Source: an uncultured Sphingomonadaceae bacterium
Lineage (GTDB): Bacteria; Pseudomonadota; Alphaproteobacteria; Sphingomonadales; Sphingomonadaceae
Length of the DNA: 64,000 nt
Assembly (NCBI GenBank): GCA_947497085.1
Contig: CANMFE010000002.1
Location: 186,001 to 250,000 of the forward strand
Direction of reading: 5' to 3'
The first letter of the stretch is position 1. The number at the start of each line of letters is the position of its first letter. Made by a program: the position numbers and the translations under genes. The notes under the pieces are model-generated. The model did no database searches and was not told the origin of the DNA. It saw nothing but the letters and a program-made list of their open reading frames with translations. Positions 44,815 to 52,456 of this stretch are shown here, in pieces.

Positions 44815-46923
44815 ATGGAACTTAATGCTGTTACCATTTCAATATTGTGCGGGTTGATAGCCGTTTTATACGGCATCATCACCAGCCGCCAGGTGCTCAG
44901 TGCATCGGCAGGCAATGAAAAAATGCAGGAAATCGCAGGCGCTATTCAGGAAGGCGCACAGGCCTATCTGGGCCGCCAGTATCGCACCATCGCCATTGTC
45001 GGCGTCGTTGTCGCGATTATCGTCGGCCTGACACTAGGCCTGATTTCCGCGATCGGTTTCATTATCGGTGCCGTGCTTTCTGGCGTAGCCGGATATATTG
45101 GCATGAACATTTCTGTACGCGCCAACGTTCGCACTGCTGCGGCAGCGGATAGCGGGCTGCAACAGGGCCTCACCGTGGCATTTCGCGCGGGCGCTGTCAC
45201 CGGCATGCTCGTCGCTGGCCTGGCATTGCTCGCGATTGCGGGCCTGTTCTGGTACCTCACCACATTGGGCGGCTATGCCCCTAATGACCGGCATGTCATC
45301 GACGCGCTGGTGGCACTGGCCTTTGGCGCTTCGCTGATTTCGATCTTTGCACGTCTGGGCGGCGGTATCTTTACCAAAGCCGCTGATGTGGGCGCCGACC
45401 TGGTCGGCAAGGTTGAAGCAGGCATTCCTGAGGATGACCCGCGCAACCCCGCCACCATTGCTGATAATGTCGGTGACAATGTCGGCGACTGCGCTGGCAT
45501 GGCAGCTGATCTTTTTGAAACATATGTCGTGACAGTGGGCGCCACCATGGTGCTGATTGCGCTGCTTATCACGGGCCTTGCCTCGGCGGACCTGATGAAC
45601 CTGATGAGCCTGCCGCTGATTGTCGGCGGTGTATGTATTCTCACCTCGATCATTGGCACCTATATGGTACGCCTCGGTTCGTCCCAGAATATCATGGGCG
45701 CGCTCTACAAGGGCTTTATCACAACAGCCATACTGTCCATTCCCGCCATCTATTACGTCACGTGGCGCACATTGGGCGGCATGGACACCGAAATCGGCAC
45801 CACCGGATTTACCGGCATGGACCTGTTCTGGTCGATGATCGTGGGACTGGGCGTCACCGGCCTTATCATCTGGATCACCGAATATTATACCGGCACTGAA
45901 TACCGTCCGGTACGTTCGATCGCCAAGGCTTCGGAAACGGGCCACGGCACGAACGTGATCCAGGGTCTGGCGATCTCACTGGAATCCACCGCACTGCCGA
46001 CATTGGTTATCGTGGTCGGTATTATCGTATCGTATCAGCTTGCCGGTCTTCTCGGCATTGCCTTTGCGGCAACATCAATGCTGGCACTGGCCGGTATGGT
46101 TGTGGCGCTTGATGCCTATGGCCCGGTTACGGATAATGCGGGCGGTATCGCCGAAATGGCAGGTCTGGACCAGAGCGTGCGTGACAAGACCGATGCGCTT
46201 GATGCCGTAGGCAACACAACAAAGGCTGTGACCAAAGGCTATGCCATTGGTTCTGCCGGTTTGGCTGCGCTGGTGCTGTTTTCAGCATATACCGCGGACC
46301 TTGATGTCTTCTTCAAGGATGTGGAAGTCGATTTCAGCCTTGAAAATCCATATGTGATTGTCGGGTTGCTGCTCGGCGCTCTGCTTCCGTATCTGTTCGG
46401 AGCCATGGGTATGACAGCTGTGGGGCGTGCAGCGGGCGACGTTGTAAAAGACGTACGTGCACAGTTCGCGGCAGACAAGGGTATCATGGACGGCACATCG
46501 CGTCCTGATTATGCCCGTACGGTGGACCTTGTGACCAAGGCAGCGATCAAGGAAATGATTATTCCTTCACTGCTTCCCGTGCTTGCGCCCATCGTAGTCT
46601 ATTTCGCGATTACTGCGGTGGCAGGTCAGGCAAACGGCTTTGCCGCACTGGGCGCATTGCTGCTTGGCGTGATCGTATCCGGTATATTCGTTGCCCTGTC
46701 GATGACAGCAGGCGGCGGCGCATGGGACAATGCGAAAAAATATATCGAAGACGGCAACCATGGCGGCAAAGGGTCAGAGGCGCATAAAGCCGCTGTCACT
46801 GGCGACACGGTTGGCGATCCTTACAAGGATACAGCCGGTCCTGCGGTAAACCCGATGATCAAGATCACGAATATCGTGGCCTTGCTGCTCATCGCGGCTC
46901 TGGCTGCAGGCGGTGCAGGCTAA
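44815..46923 (+). CDS. hppA: Membrane-bound proton-translocating pyrophosphatase, K+-independent type
   Basis: The 702-residue protein has 15-17 hydrophobic segments. The pyrophosphate-site motif is [20 protein letters not shown] (about residue 196), followed by [20 protein letters not shown], and a second acidic cluster near the C-terminus is [20 protein letters not shown]. It couples hydrolysis of pyrophosphate to proton pumping across the inner membrane. In the [16 protein letters not shown] segment (about residue 465) a Lys stands where K+-dependent enzymes have Ala, which by established work marks the K+-independent class. The ribosome binding site is GGGGGAA. A strong bidirectional terminator follows. 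Confidence 0.97.
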   Translation: MELNAVTISILCGLIAVLYGIITSRQVLSASAGNEKMQEIAGAIQEGAQAYLGRQYRTIAIVGVVVAIIVGLTLGLISAIGFIIGAVLSGVAGYIGMNISVRANVRTAAAADSGLQQGLTVAFRAGAVTGMLVAGLALLAIAGLFWYLTTLGGYAPNDRHVIDALVALAFGASLISIFARLGGGIFTKAADVGADLVGKVEAGIPEDDPRNPATIADNVGDNVGDCAGMAADLFETYVVTVGATMVLIALLITGLASADLMNLMSLPLIVGGVCILTSIIGTYMVRLGSSQNIMGALYKGFITTAILSIPAIYYVTWRTLGGMDTEIGTTGFTGMDLFWSMIVGLGVTGLIIWITEYYTGTEYRPVRSIAKASETGHGTNVIQGLAISLESTALPTLVIVVGIIVSYQLAGLLGIAFAATSMLALAGMVVALDAYGPVTDNAGGIAEMAGLDQSVRDKTDALDAVGNTTKAVTKGYAIGSAGLAALVLFSAYTADLDVFFKDVEVDFSLENPYVIVGLLLGALLPYLFGAMGMTAVGRAAGDVVKDVRAQFAADKGIMDGTSRPDYARTVDLVTKAAIKEMIIPSLLPVLAPIVVYFAITAVAGQANGFAALGALLLGVIVSGIFVALSMTAGGGAWDNAKKYIEDGNHGGKGSEAHKAAVTGDTVGDPYKDTAGPAVNPMIKITNIVALLLIAALAAGGAG

Positions 46924-46950
46924 GCAGCCCGATACATCGCTGAACCAGAA

Positions 46951-46986
46951 AAAGCCCCGGCACGCCATGTGCCGGGGCTTTTTTCA
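46951..46986. terminator. Bidirectional rho-independent terminator
   Basis: The stem AAGCCCCGGCAC / GTGCCGGGGCTT with a five-base loop (GCCAT) is followed by a T-run on the plus strand and by a T-run on the minus strand (AAAAAG before the stem). It sits between the convergent hppA and TonB-receptor genes. Confidence 0.92.
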
Positions 46987-46989
46987 TGC

Positions 46990-49674
46990 CTAAAACGTCT
47001 TGCGGAAATTCAGCTCCACGAACCGCCCGCGCGGATCGACAAAACCCGGCTGATAACTGAGCGGTGTGTCGCCATTTTCATCACGCACATTCTGGATGCC
47101 GCCGAATATATTATCGATACGCAACGATACACGGCTGCCCTTCAGAAACGGCATGGCCTGAACCAGTTTTTCACGGCTGCCCATATTAAAGAAAAACCGG
47201 ACATTCACCGTGGCGATATCATCAAATATCAGATCCGATGCACCCAGTGTATCCGCGCCATCGACACGTGTGCCGCTGCGGTAATTGCCGTTCACGCGCA
47301 CACCAATACCATTGTTGAACCAGCCACCGCCGAAATTGACATTATGCCGTGATGCCCCGCCACTGCTGCCCGTTGCCGAACCATTGAGCAGGTCCAGTTC
47401 CGGTACGTCCGGGCGGATCAGGATCGTCTCGTCAATCGCAATATCGTGAAAAGCGAAAATTCCCCAGCGTCCGCCCCGCCGCCTGCCAAATCCGCCCCGC
47501 CCGCCACGGCGATCACCGCGCGCACGCTGCGGTGATGGTGTGCCGCTTGCTTGTTTGGCAGCAGGTTGCACGTTACCGGACTGCATTCCAGATGGTGCGC
47601 GCGCCTTGTCTTGTTCCGGCACAGTTTGTGGCGGCTTACCCTGCGCAGGCAGCGTAGCGGCCGTCTGAGGACGTGCGCGCTGGCGGTTATCCTCGGTACC
47701 GCCGCCCTCCCCGCCTGTACCTCTGCGGCCACGGCCCCGCCTTTGCTGCCCGAATGATTTGGAAAAAGAAATGCCATAACGCACCCGCTCGCTATTCACG
47801 CGGTCAAACGTCACGGGACGGCGATCGAGCGCCACCAACTGGCCTGCACCATCGCGGATGATCCGATCCGGAAAAACCGCTTCGATTTCGGGCGTCAGCG
47901 CCGGAAAGCCGGCACTGTCATCGAAACTGCGGTTGCGGTAATATTCAGCGGTAAAATTCAGCCCCTCAATCTTCGGCGGGCGGTAATTTAGCGCAAACTT
48001 CAAATCCCGTTGCCGCTCCGCCACCAGATCAGGGTTGCCGCCGGTGGTGATGCTGACAATCGCATTCTCCCCGGTGGCAAGATCGAATATAGGCACATTC
48101 GGGGTGACGATGACCGGGCTTACCAGCTGCGATATGCCGGGCGCACTTTCGGTATTTATCGAAGACGCCGACAGGGTCAATCCATCAACCGGCTTCCATG
48201 TCACCCCGAAACCATATTCGGTCAGCCCGCCAAAATCGGACAGTTCGCGGTAGCCCAGATTGCCGTTCAACGATACGTCACCCAATATATTTCCAACGCC
48301 ATAACCCTGTGCAAATAACGGCACCTCTATATTGGTGGCGATCCTACCCTGATCGCGGCCCAGCGATGTCGTGCCAGCTGTCCGGCTGTCTTCGCTGTCC
48401 AGCGCAAAAGTTGAATAGCCTGCACTCACAGTCGTGCGCACTTCACCGGCAGGCAGCCTGAACGGTGCCCCAGATATCGTGGCGAGCAGGTTGCCCGTAA
48501 ATGTTTCGCTTCGTGCCTGGTCAGGGTTTTCAGGAGAGAGTAAAAGCCCAAGATCATTTCCCGCAAAAGGATTGATCGCCAATGCCGGATCGGTTTCCGC
48601 CAGCCTCCTACGGATGGCCGAAAAGTCAGCGCGCGCATCGGTACGCGTCACCTGCGTCATATTACCGGCATCGCCGGTCAGCGACCACCGCCAGCCAGAC
48701 AGATTGCCATTCAGCGCAAAACCGCCCAGCAATGATTCACTGCGTGTAACACGCGTCAGCGGACGCGGCTCGATGGTAAATATACGGACAGTCTCGTCAT
48801 CCATACTGCGGGCAAAAGGATTACTGGAAGGCACCAAAAGACCTGCCGTATTGAGGCCAAATAGCGACCGGCTTTCGTTGCGCTCATACGCGGCATTAAG
48901 CGAAAGCCGCGTGCCGGGCGCAAGGCTCATGCTATAATTGGCATTGGCCTTGATCGGGTCGCTGGCCGCGATCAGTGTGCGATAGGCCCCCACATCCTGC
49001 GCGTCTATATCACCGATCAGGCTCTCCCCCGCCGCGATATCACTTTGGACAATATCACGCTCGCTTTCTCGCAGCGCCGTCGCAGGTTCATATTCCACAT
49101 TCAGGTTAAGCCGCGATTCCTTGCCAAACCGGGTATATGTCGCCTCATATTCCGATACCCCATATCCACCCGCAGTCGACAGGCCATGGCCCAGTTCCAG
49201 CACAAGACTGGAAAAATTTTCCGCGATTATAAAATTGATAACGCGCTGGTCCGGCGCATATCCGAACTGCAATGCGACTTCTTCTGGCAGGACCTGTACC
49301 TGGCGGATGGCTTCGGGCGGGATATTGCGCAGTTCGCGAAAACCCGAGACTGGCTGGCTGTTGATGAGCACGACAGGCCGCCCGCGTCCCGAGCCTGTCT
49401 GCGGCTCAAGCGCCGTCAGCAATTCCTGCACTGATGATGCGCCATAGCTGGATATATCCTCCGGGTTCAGCTCAAGGACTGGCGCATAGAGCGTTATGAC
49501 TGCACCGGGCAGCCTTTCGGCGCGTACAATGATGGTGTCATCATCTTCCGACTCAGATTCGACCTCCGGGCGTTCCTGCTGTGCCTCCTGTGCAAGCGCG
49601 ATATGGGGCACTGCACATAATGATACACCTATCGCAAGGCGTGACAGACGATCGGGGATTGTTCTGGCACACAT
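46990..49674 (-). CDS. TonB-dependent receptor-like protein with Arg/Gly-rich insertion
   Basis: This 894-residue outer-membrane protein has a signal peptide (IGVSLCAVPHIALA-QE). A plug domain (about 55-150) follows with SVQELLTALEPQTGSGRGRP and GFRELRNIPPEAIRQVQVLP, then a long strand-rich barrel closing with GRFVELNFRKTF (terminal Phe). A low-complexity insertion at about residues 665-760 is rich in Arg, Gly, Gln and Pro (RRGRGRRGTGGEGGG; GDRRGGRGGFGRRRGGRWG) and splits the barrel; it must lie in a loop or on one face. No neighbouring gene hints at a ligand. A promoter-like sequence lies 46 bases upstream of the start. Confidence 0.85.
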   Translation of the reverse strand: MCARTIPDRLSRLAIGVSLCAVPHIALAQEAQQERPEVESESEDDDTIIVRAERLPGAVITLYAPVLELNPEDISSYGASSVQELLTALEPQTGSGRGRPVVLINSQPVSGFRELRNIPPEAIRQVQVLPEEVALQFGYAPDQRVINFIIAENFSSLVLELGHGLSTAGGYGVSEYEATYTRFGKESRLNLNVEYEPATALRESERDIVQSDIAAGESLIGDIDAQDVGAYRTLIAASDPIKANANYSMSLAPGTRLSLNAAYERNESRSLFGLNTAGLLVPSSNPFARSMDDETVRIFTIEPRPLTRVTRSESLLGGFALNGNLSGWRWSLTGDAGNMTQVTRTDARADFSAIRRRLAETDPALAINPFAGNDLGLLLSPENPDQARSETFTGNLLATISGAPFRLPAGEVRTTVSAGYSTFALDSEDSRTAGTTSLGRDQGRIATNIEVPLFAQGYGVGNILGDVSLNGNLGYRELSDFGGLTEYGFGVTWKPVDGLTLSASSINTESAPGISQLVSPVIVTPNVPIFDLATGENAIVSITTGGNPDLVAERQRDLKFALNYRPPKIEGLNFTAEYYRNRSFDDSAGFPALTPEIEAVFPDRIIRDGAGQLVALDRRPVTFDRVNSERVRYGISFSKSFGQQRRGRGRRGTGGEGGGTEDNRQRARPQTAATLPAQGKPPQTVPEQDKARAPSGMQSGNVQPAAKQASGTPSPQRARGDRRGGRGGFGRRRGGRWGIFAFHDIAIDETILIRPDVPELDLLNGSATGSSGGASRHNVNFGGGWFNNGIGVRVNGNYRSGTRVDGADTLGASDLIFDDIATVNVRFFFNMGSREKLVQAMPFLKGSRVSLRIDNIFGGIQNVRDENGDTPLSYQPGFVDPRGRFVELNFRKTF

Positions 49675-49719
49675 ATCCGTATCGTTTTGCTCTCATATTT
49701 GAGTAAAATCAGTGCTATA

Positions 49720-49749
49720 TTTATAGGCAAGATGTAAAATGACTGACAA
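49720..49749 (-). promoter_or_regulatory. Sigma70-like promoter of the TonB-receptor gene
   Basis: On the minus strand TTGTCA (49749-49744) and TATAAA (49725-49720) are 18 bases apart, about 46 bases upstream of the start codon. The spacer contains TTTTACATC, also seen in part upstream of two other operons. Confidence 0.5.
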
Positions 49750-49894
49750 GCACCTATATTGTATCAAAGAGTAATAGCGGATGAATATGCAACGGCAGTC
49801 ACTTGTGTTCTGTCAGGCAGTAAAATCTTCCCTTTTGCATGATTACCCGCTACATGCGGGCCAAACCAATAATTATGGAATTTAAAGAAACTAC

Positions 49895-50113
49895 ATGGCT
49901 AAAGAAGAACTATTGGAAATGCGCGGGACAGTGATGGAATTGCTGCCCAATGCGATGTTTCGTGTAAAGCTTGAAAACGATCACGAGATCCTGGGCCACA
50001 CGGCAGGCAAGATGCGCAAAAACCGCATCCGTGTGCTGGTGGGGGACGAAGTGCTGGTTGAACTCACCCCTTATGACCTGACCAAGGGCCGCATAACCTA
50101 CCGCTTTAAATAA
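49895..50113 (+). CDS. infA: Translation initiation factor IF-1
   Basis: The 72-residue OB-fold protein reads [20 protein letters not shown] and ends [11 protein letters not shown], the standard bacterial IF-1. It binds the 30S A site with IF-2 and IF-3. A small hairpin CCCGC-TACAT-GCGGG (49846-49860) lies in the leader. First gene of an infA-maf-RNase E/G-yacG group. Confidence 0.98.
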   Translation: MAKEELLEMRGTVMELLPNAMFRVKLENDHEILGHTAGKMRKNRIRVLVGDEVLVELTPYDLTKGRITYRFK

Positions 50114-50124
50114 GAGCTGCTTTC

Positions 50125-50703
50125 GTGGCCGCTCAACAGCTTGTCCTCGCATCGGCCAGCCCGCGCAGGCTTGATCTGCTGATGCGTATCAAAGTCACGC
50201 CAGACACGATAGCGCCAGCCGACATTGACGAAACTCCCCAGGCAGGCGAAAAACCGCTCGACTATGCACGCCGCATGTCAGCCGAAAAAGCGGACGCAGT
50301 GGCAGATGCATATAGCGGCAGCTTCATTCTTTCGGGCGATACCGTAGTGGCCGTAGGCCGCCGTATCCTGCCCAAAGCGGAAAATGAAGCCGAGGCGCGG
50401 CAATGCCTTTCGCTCATATCAGGCCGCCGTCACCGTGTTCTGTCGGCTGTCACCCTGGTCCGGCCCGATGGCAGCACGCGGCATAAGCTCTCTGAAACCA
50501 CCGTTACTTTCAAAAGGCTCGAGACGCGTGAAATTGATGCGTATATTGCAAGCGGTGAATGGCAAGGTAAGGCTGGTGGATACGCCATACAAGGGGCCGC
50601 CGAAGCACTGATCCGTCGTATCTCAGGTAGCTATAGCGGCGTGATGGGTCTGCCGCTCTATGAAGTACGCACCCTGCTCATTTCCGGTGGTTACGCATTG
50701 TAA
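50125..50703 (+). CDS. Maf-family nucleotide pyrophosphatase
   Basis: The 192-residue protein has the Maf signatures LVLASASPRRLDLLMRI near the start, FILSGDTVVAVGRRILPKAE and SGRRHRVLSAVTLV, and the closing GEWQGKAGGYAIQGAAEALI with SGSYSGVMGLPLYEV. Maf proteins hydrolyse non-canonical or methylated nucleoside triphosphates to monophosphates (dTTP/UTP or m7GTP, depending on subgroup). GTG at 50125 is the start. Its stop overlaps the next start (TAATG). Confidence 0.93.
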   Translation: MAAQQLVLASASPRRLDLLMRIKVTPDTIAPADIDETPQAGEKPLDYARRMSAEKADAVADAYSGSFILSGDTVVAVGRRILPKAENEAEARQCLSLISGRRHRVLSAVTLVRPDGSTRHKLSETTVTFKRLETREIDAYIASGEWQGKAGGYAIQGAAEALIRRISGSYSGVMGLPLYEVRTLLISGGYAL

Positions 50704-51713
50704 TGCACTGGCTATACGAAAATGGCATTGGTGAAGACCGGGCGGCTTTGGTCCATGGCGGTCAAATCATAAAAGCAAGGATTGAACGCGAAGTCGGCGG
50801 TATCCAGTCTGGTGCCATCCTAATGGCGCGGCTGTTGCGCAAGATCGGAACCGGGAAGCGGGCTATTGCCAGGCTTTCAAATGGCGAAGATGCCATTATT
50901 TCATCTTTTCCAGGCACACTGACCGAGGGGCAGGAATTACGGGTACGCGTCACACGTGCGGCCATTACGGAAAAAGGGCCGGAGCAGGGCCGGTATAAAT
51001 ATGCATTGGCCAAGGGTGCGGGCGATGACACCCCGCTCAGCCCCTCGCCCAACCTGCTCGAGCAGATAAAAGCGGATGATGCCGAGATAAAGCATTGCCC
51101 GGCACACGGGCCCGACCTGTTGGCAGAGGCTGGCTGGAACGAAGTGATGCACGAAGCGCAAAGCGGTCATGTTGCATTTCCGGGCGGCAGTCTGGAAATA
51201 GCGCCTACGCCTGCGATGACAGTTATTGATGTGGATGGCGCAAGCGCGCCCCGGCCGCTGGCGTTGAGCGCAGCACAGGCGGTCGCAGGAGCAATTGAGA
51301 GGCTCGGCATTGGCGGTAATATCGGTATTGATTTTCCGGCACTGCCCACAAAAGCGGATCGCACGGATGTCACCACTGCTATTGACCAGGCAATGCAAGG
51401 TCCGTTTGAACGCACCGCCGTGAACGGTTTCGGCTTTATGCAGATCGTGCGCAAATATGAACGCCCGTCATTGCTGCAGCTTGTGCAGGATACACCTGAT
51501 CTCACAGCGCTACTGAATTTGCTCCGCCGCGCACAAAGAGACCAGGGTACAGGCAAACTCATGCTCCATCTGACACTGCCTATGAAAGCGATATGGGATA
51601 GGCATGAAACATGGCAGGCGGCGCTGGTTGCGCAGACGGGCCGCAACGTAGAAATTGCTGCTGAGCCTGCTTGCACGCCCGAAGCATCCTCCCTATCTGG
51701 TGCATATGACTGA
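50703..51713 (+). CDS. Short ribonuclease E/G-family protein
   Basis: The 336-residue protein matches the RNase E/G core in part. The S1-like beginning is GAILMARLLRKIGTGKRAIA; two catalytic-type Asp positions lie in MTVIDVDGAS and NIGIDFPALPTKADR, and the RYEGPSLL-like KYERPSLLQLV follows. It is shorter than RNase G (about 490) and far shorter than RNase E, and the zinc-link CPxC motif that joins two protomers is absent. A short RNase E/G between maf and yacG is a recurring arrangement in alphaproteobacteria. Whether it still cuts RNA is not readable. Confidence 0.85.
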   Translation: MHWLYENGIGEDRAALVHGGQIIKARIEREVGGIQSGAILMARLLRKIGTGKRAIARLSNGEDAIISSFPGTLTEGQELRVRVTRAAITEKGPEQGRYKYALAKGAGDDTPLSPSPNLLEQIKADDAEIKHCPAHGPDLLAEAGWNEVMHEAQSGHVAFPGGSLEIAPTPAMTVIDVDGASAPRPLALSAAQAVAGAIERLGIGGNIGIDFPALPTKADRTDVTTAIDQAMQGPFERTAVNGFGFMQIVRKYERPSLLQLVQDTPDLTALLNLLRRAQRDQGTGKLMLHLTLPMKAIWDRHETWQAALVAQTGRNVEIAAEPACTPEASSLSGAYD

Positions 51714-51882
51714 GCCTAGGAAAACACCCGGAAAATGCCCACTCTGCAAGAAGGTGGCAGTGCCGGAACATACGCCATTTTGCAGCAAGGGCTGCAAGGA
51801 CCGGGACCTTCTGAAATGGTTGAATAATGGCTATAGCGTCCCCGGCGAACCTGCAGTGATACCGGATAATGAAATAGACTGA
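51706..51882 (+). CDS. yacG: YacG-type zinc-binding DNA gyrase inhibitor
   Basis: The 58-residue protein has the YacG zinc site CPLC (residues 11-14) and CSKGC (26-30), followed by KDRDLLKWLNNGYSVPGEP. In E. coli YacG binds GyrB and blocks DNA binding. ATG at 51706 overlaps the upstream gene by eight bases (ATGACTGA), marking translational coupling; the longer in-frame start at 51655 lies inside that gene. Closes the infA group. Confidence 0.93.
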   Translation: MTEPRKTPGKCPLCKKVAVPEHTPFCSKGCKDRDLLKWLNNGYSVPGEPAVIPDNEID

Positions 51883-51973
51883 TTTAAGGTGATTTAAGGC
51901 TGGACATGGGGTGCGAGTCCTGCTTATAGGCTCCCTTCGGTTCGCATATATCACCAAATGCGAAAGCCAGAGT

Positions 51974-52049
51974 GCCCGAGTAGCTCAGTTGGTAGAGCAA
52001 GCGACTGAAAATCGCTGTGTCGGCAGTTCGATTCTGTCCTCGGGCACCA
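51974..52049 (+). tRNA. tRNA-Phe (GAA)
   Basis: The 76 bases begin GCCCGAGTAGCTCAGTTGG and end CTCGGGCACCA, with the acceptor stem GCCCGAG/CTCGGGC, an anticodon loop CTGAAAA giving GAA, the T-loop GTTCGATTC and CCA encoded in the gene. Positions 51883-51973 contain only a short direct repeat (GATTTAAGGT twice) and no gene. Confidence 0.97.
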
Positions 52050-52103
52050 CTTTTTTCCCATATTTCCAGTGTCTCCAGATTTTGCGTTTGAACGCACAAT
52101 TAA

Positions 52104-52400
52104 TCCCCATGTTTTGGTGGTTTAGCAGCGTACTCTTTTGATGCGAACGGCAATCCTATCCTGCAGCGCGACAGTGGCAGATATTTCTCGATTGATGCTG
52201 AAGACTGTCAGCAACGGATTACGAGCGAAGATTTGCCCGATAATCTGCACAATCGCGGCGAGGCATCCTTGCAGAAATCTCAAGACTATATTCAGGGCCA
52301 AGTCGGGGCTCGTGAGAAGAGTTATCTGGACGGAAAGCGAGTACCGCGCGGTACGCGCCTTTGCAGCTTGGCACGCTCGTTGGTAATTACAACATCTTGA
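52104..52400 (+). pseudogene. Possible remnant reading frame downstream of tRNA-Phe
   Basis: The 406-base stretch 52050-52456 has no intact gene. Within it a 98-codon open frame (52104-52400) translates to protein-like, acidic text (YSFDANGNPILQRDSGRYFS, then LPDNLHNRGEASLQKSQDY) but lacks an ATG near its start and a ribosome binding site. The overlapping 82-codon ATG frame at 52138-52386 looks random. It may be the C-terminal piece of a lost gene; the family is not recognised. Confidence 0.3.
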
Positions 52401-52456
52401 AAAAAAAATATAAAGTTTATAAGATTGCCAGAAAATTGTTTTAAAGGGTTAAAATC

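Noticed and set aside
49846..49860. CCCGC-TACAT-GCGGG hairpin before infA as a riboswitch or terminator
   Set aside because: The stem is only five base pairs and no T-run or conserved aptamer sequence follows.
51974..52400. Possible genomic-island boundary at tRNA-Phe
   Set aside because: No integrase gene and no second copy of the tRNA 3' end was seen in the window, so an island is not claimed; only the remnant frame is listed.
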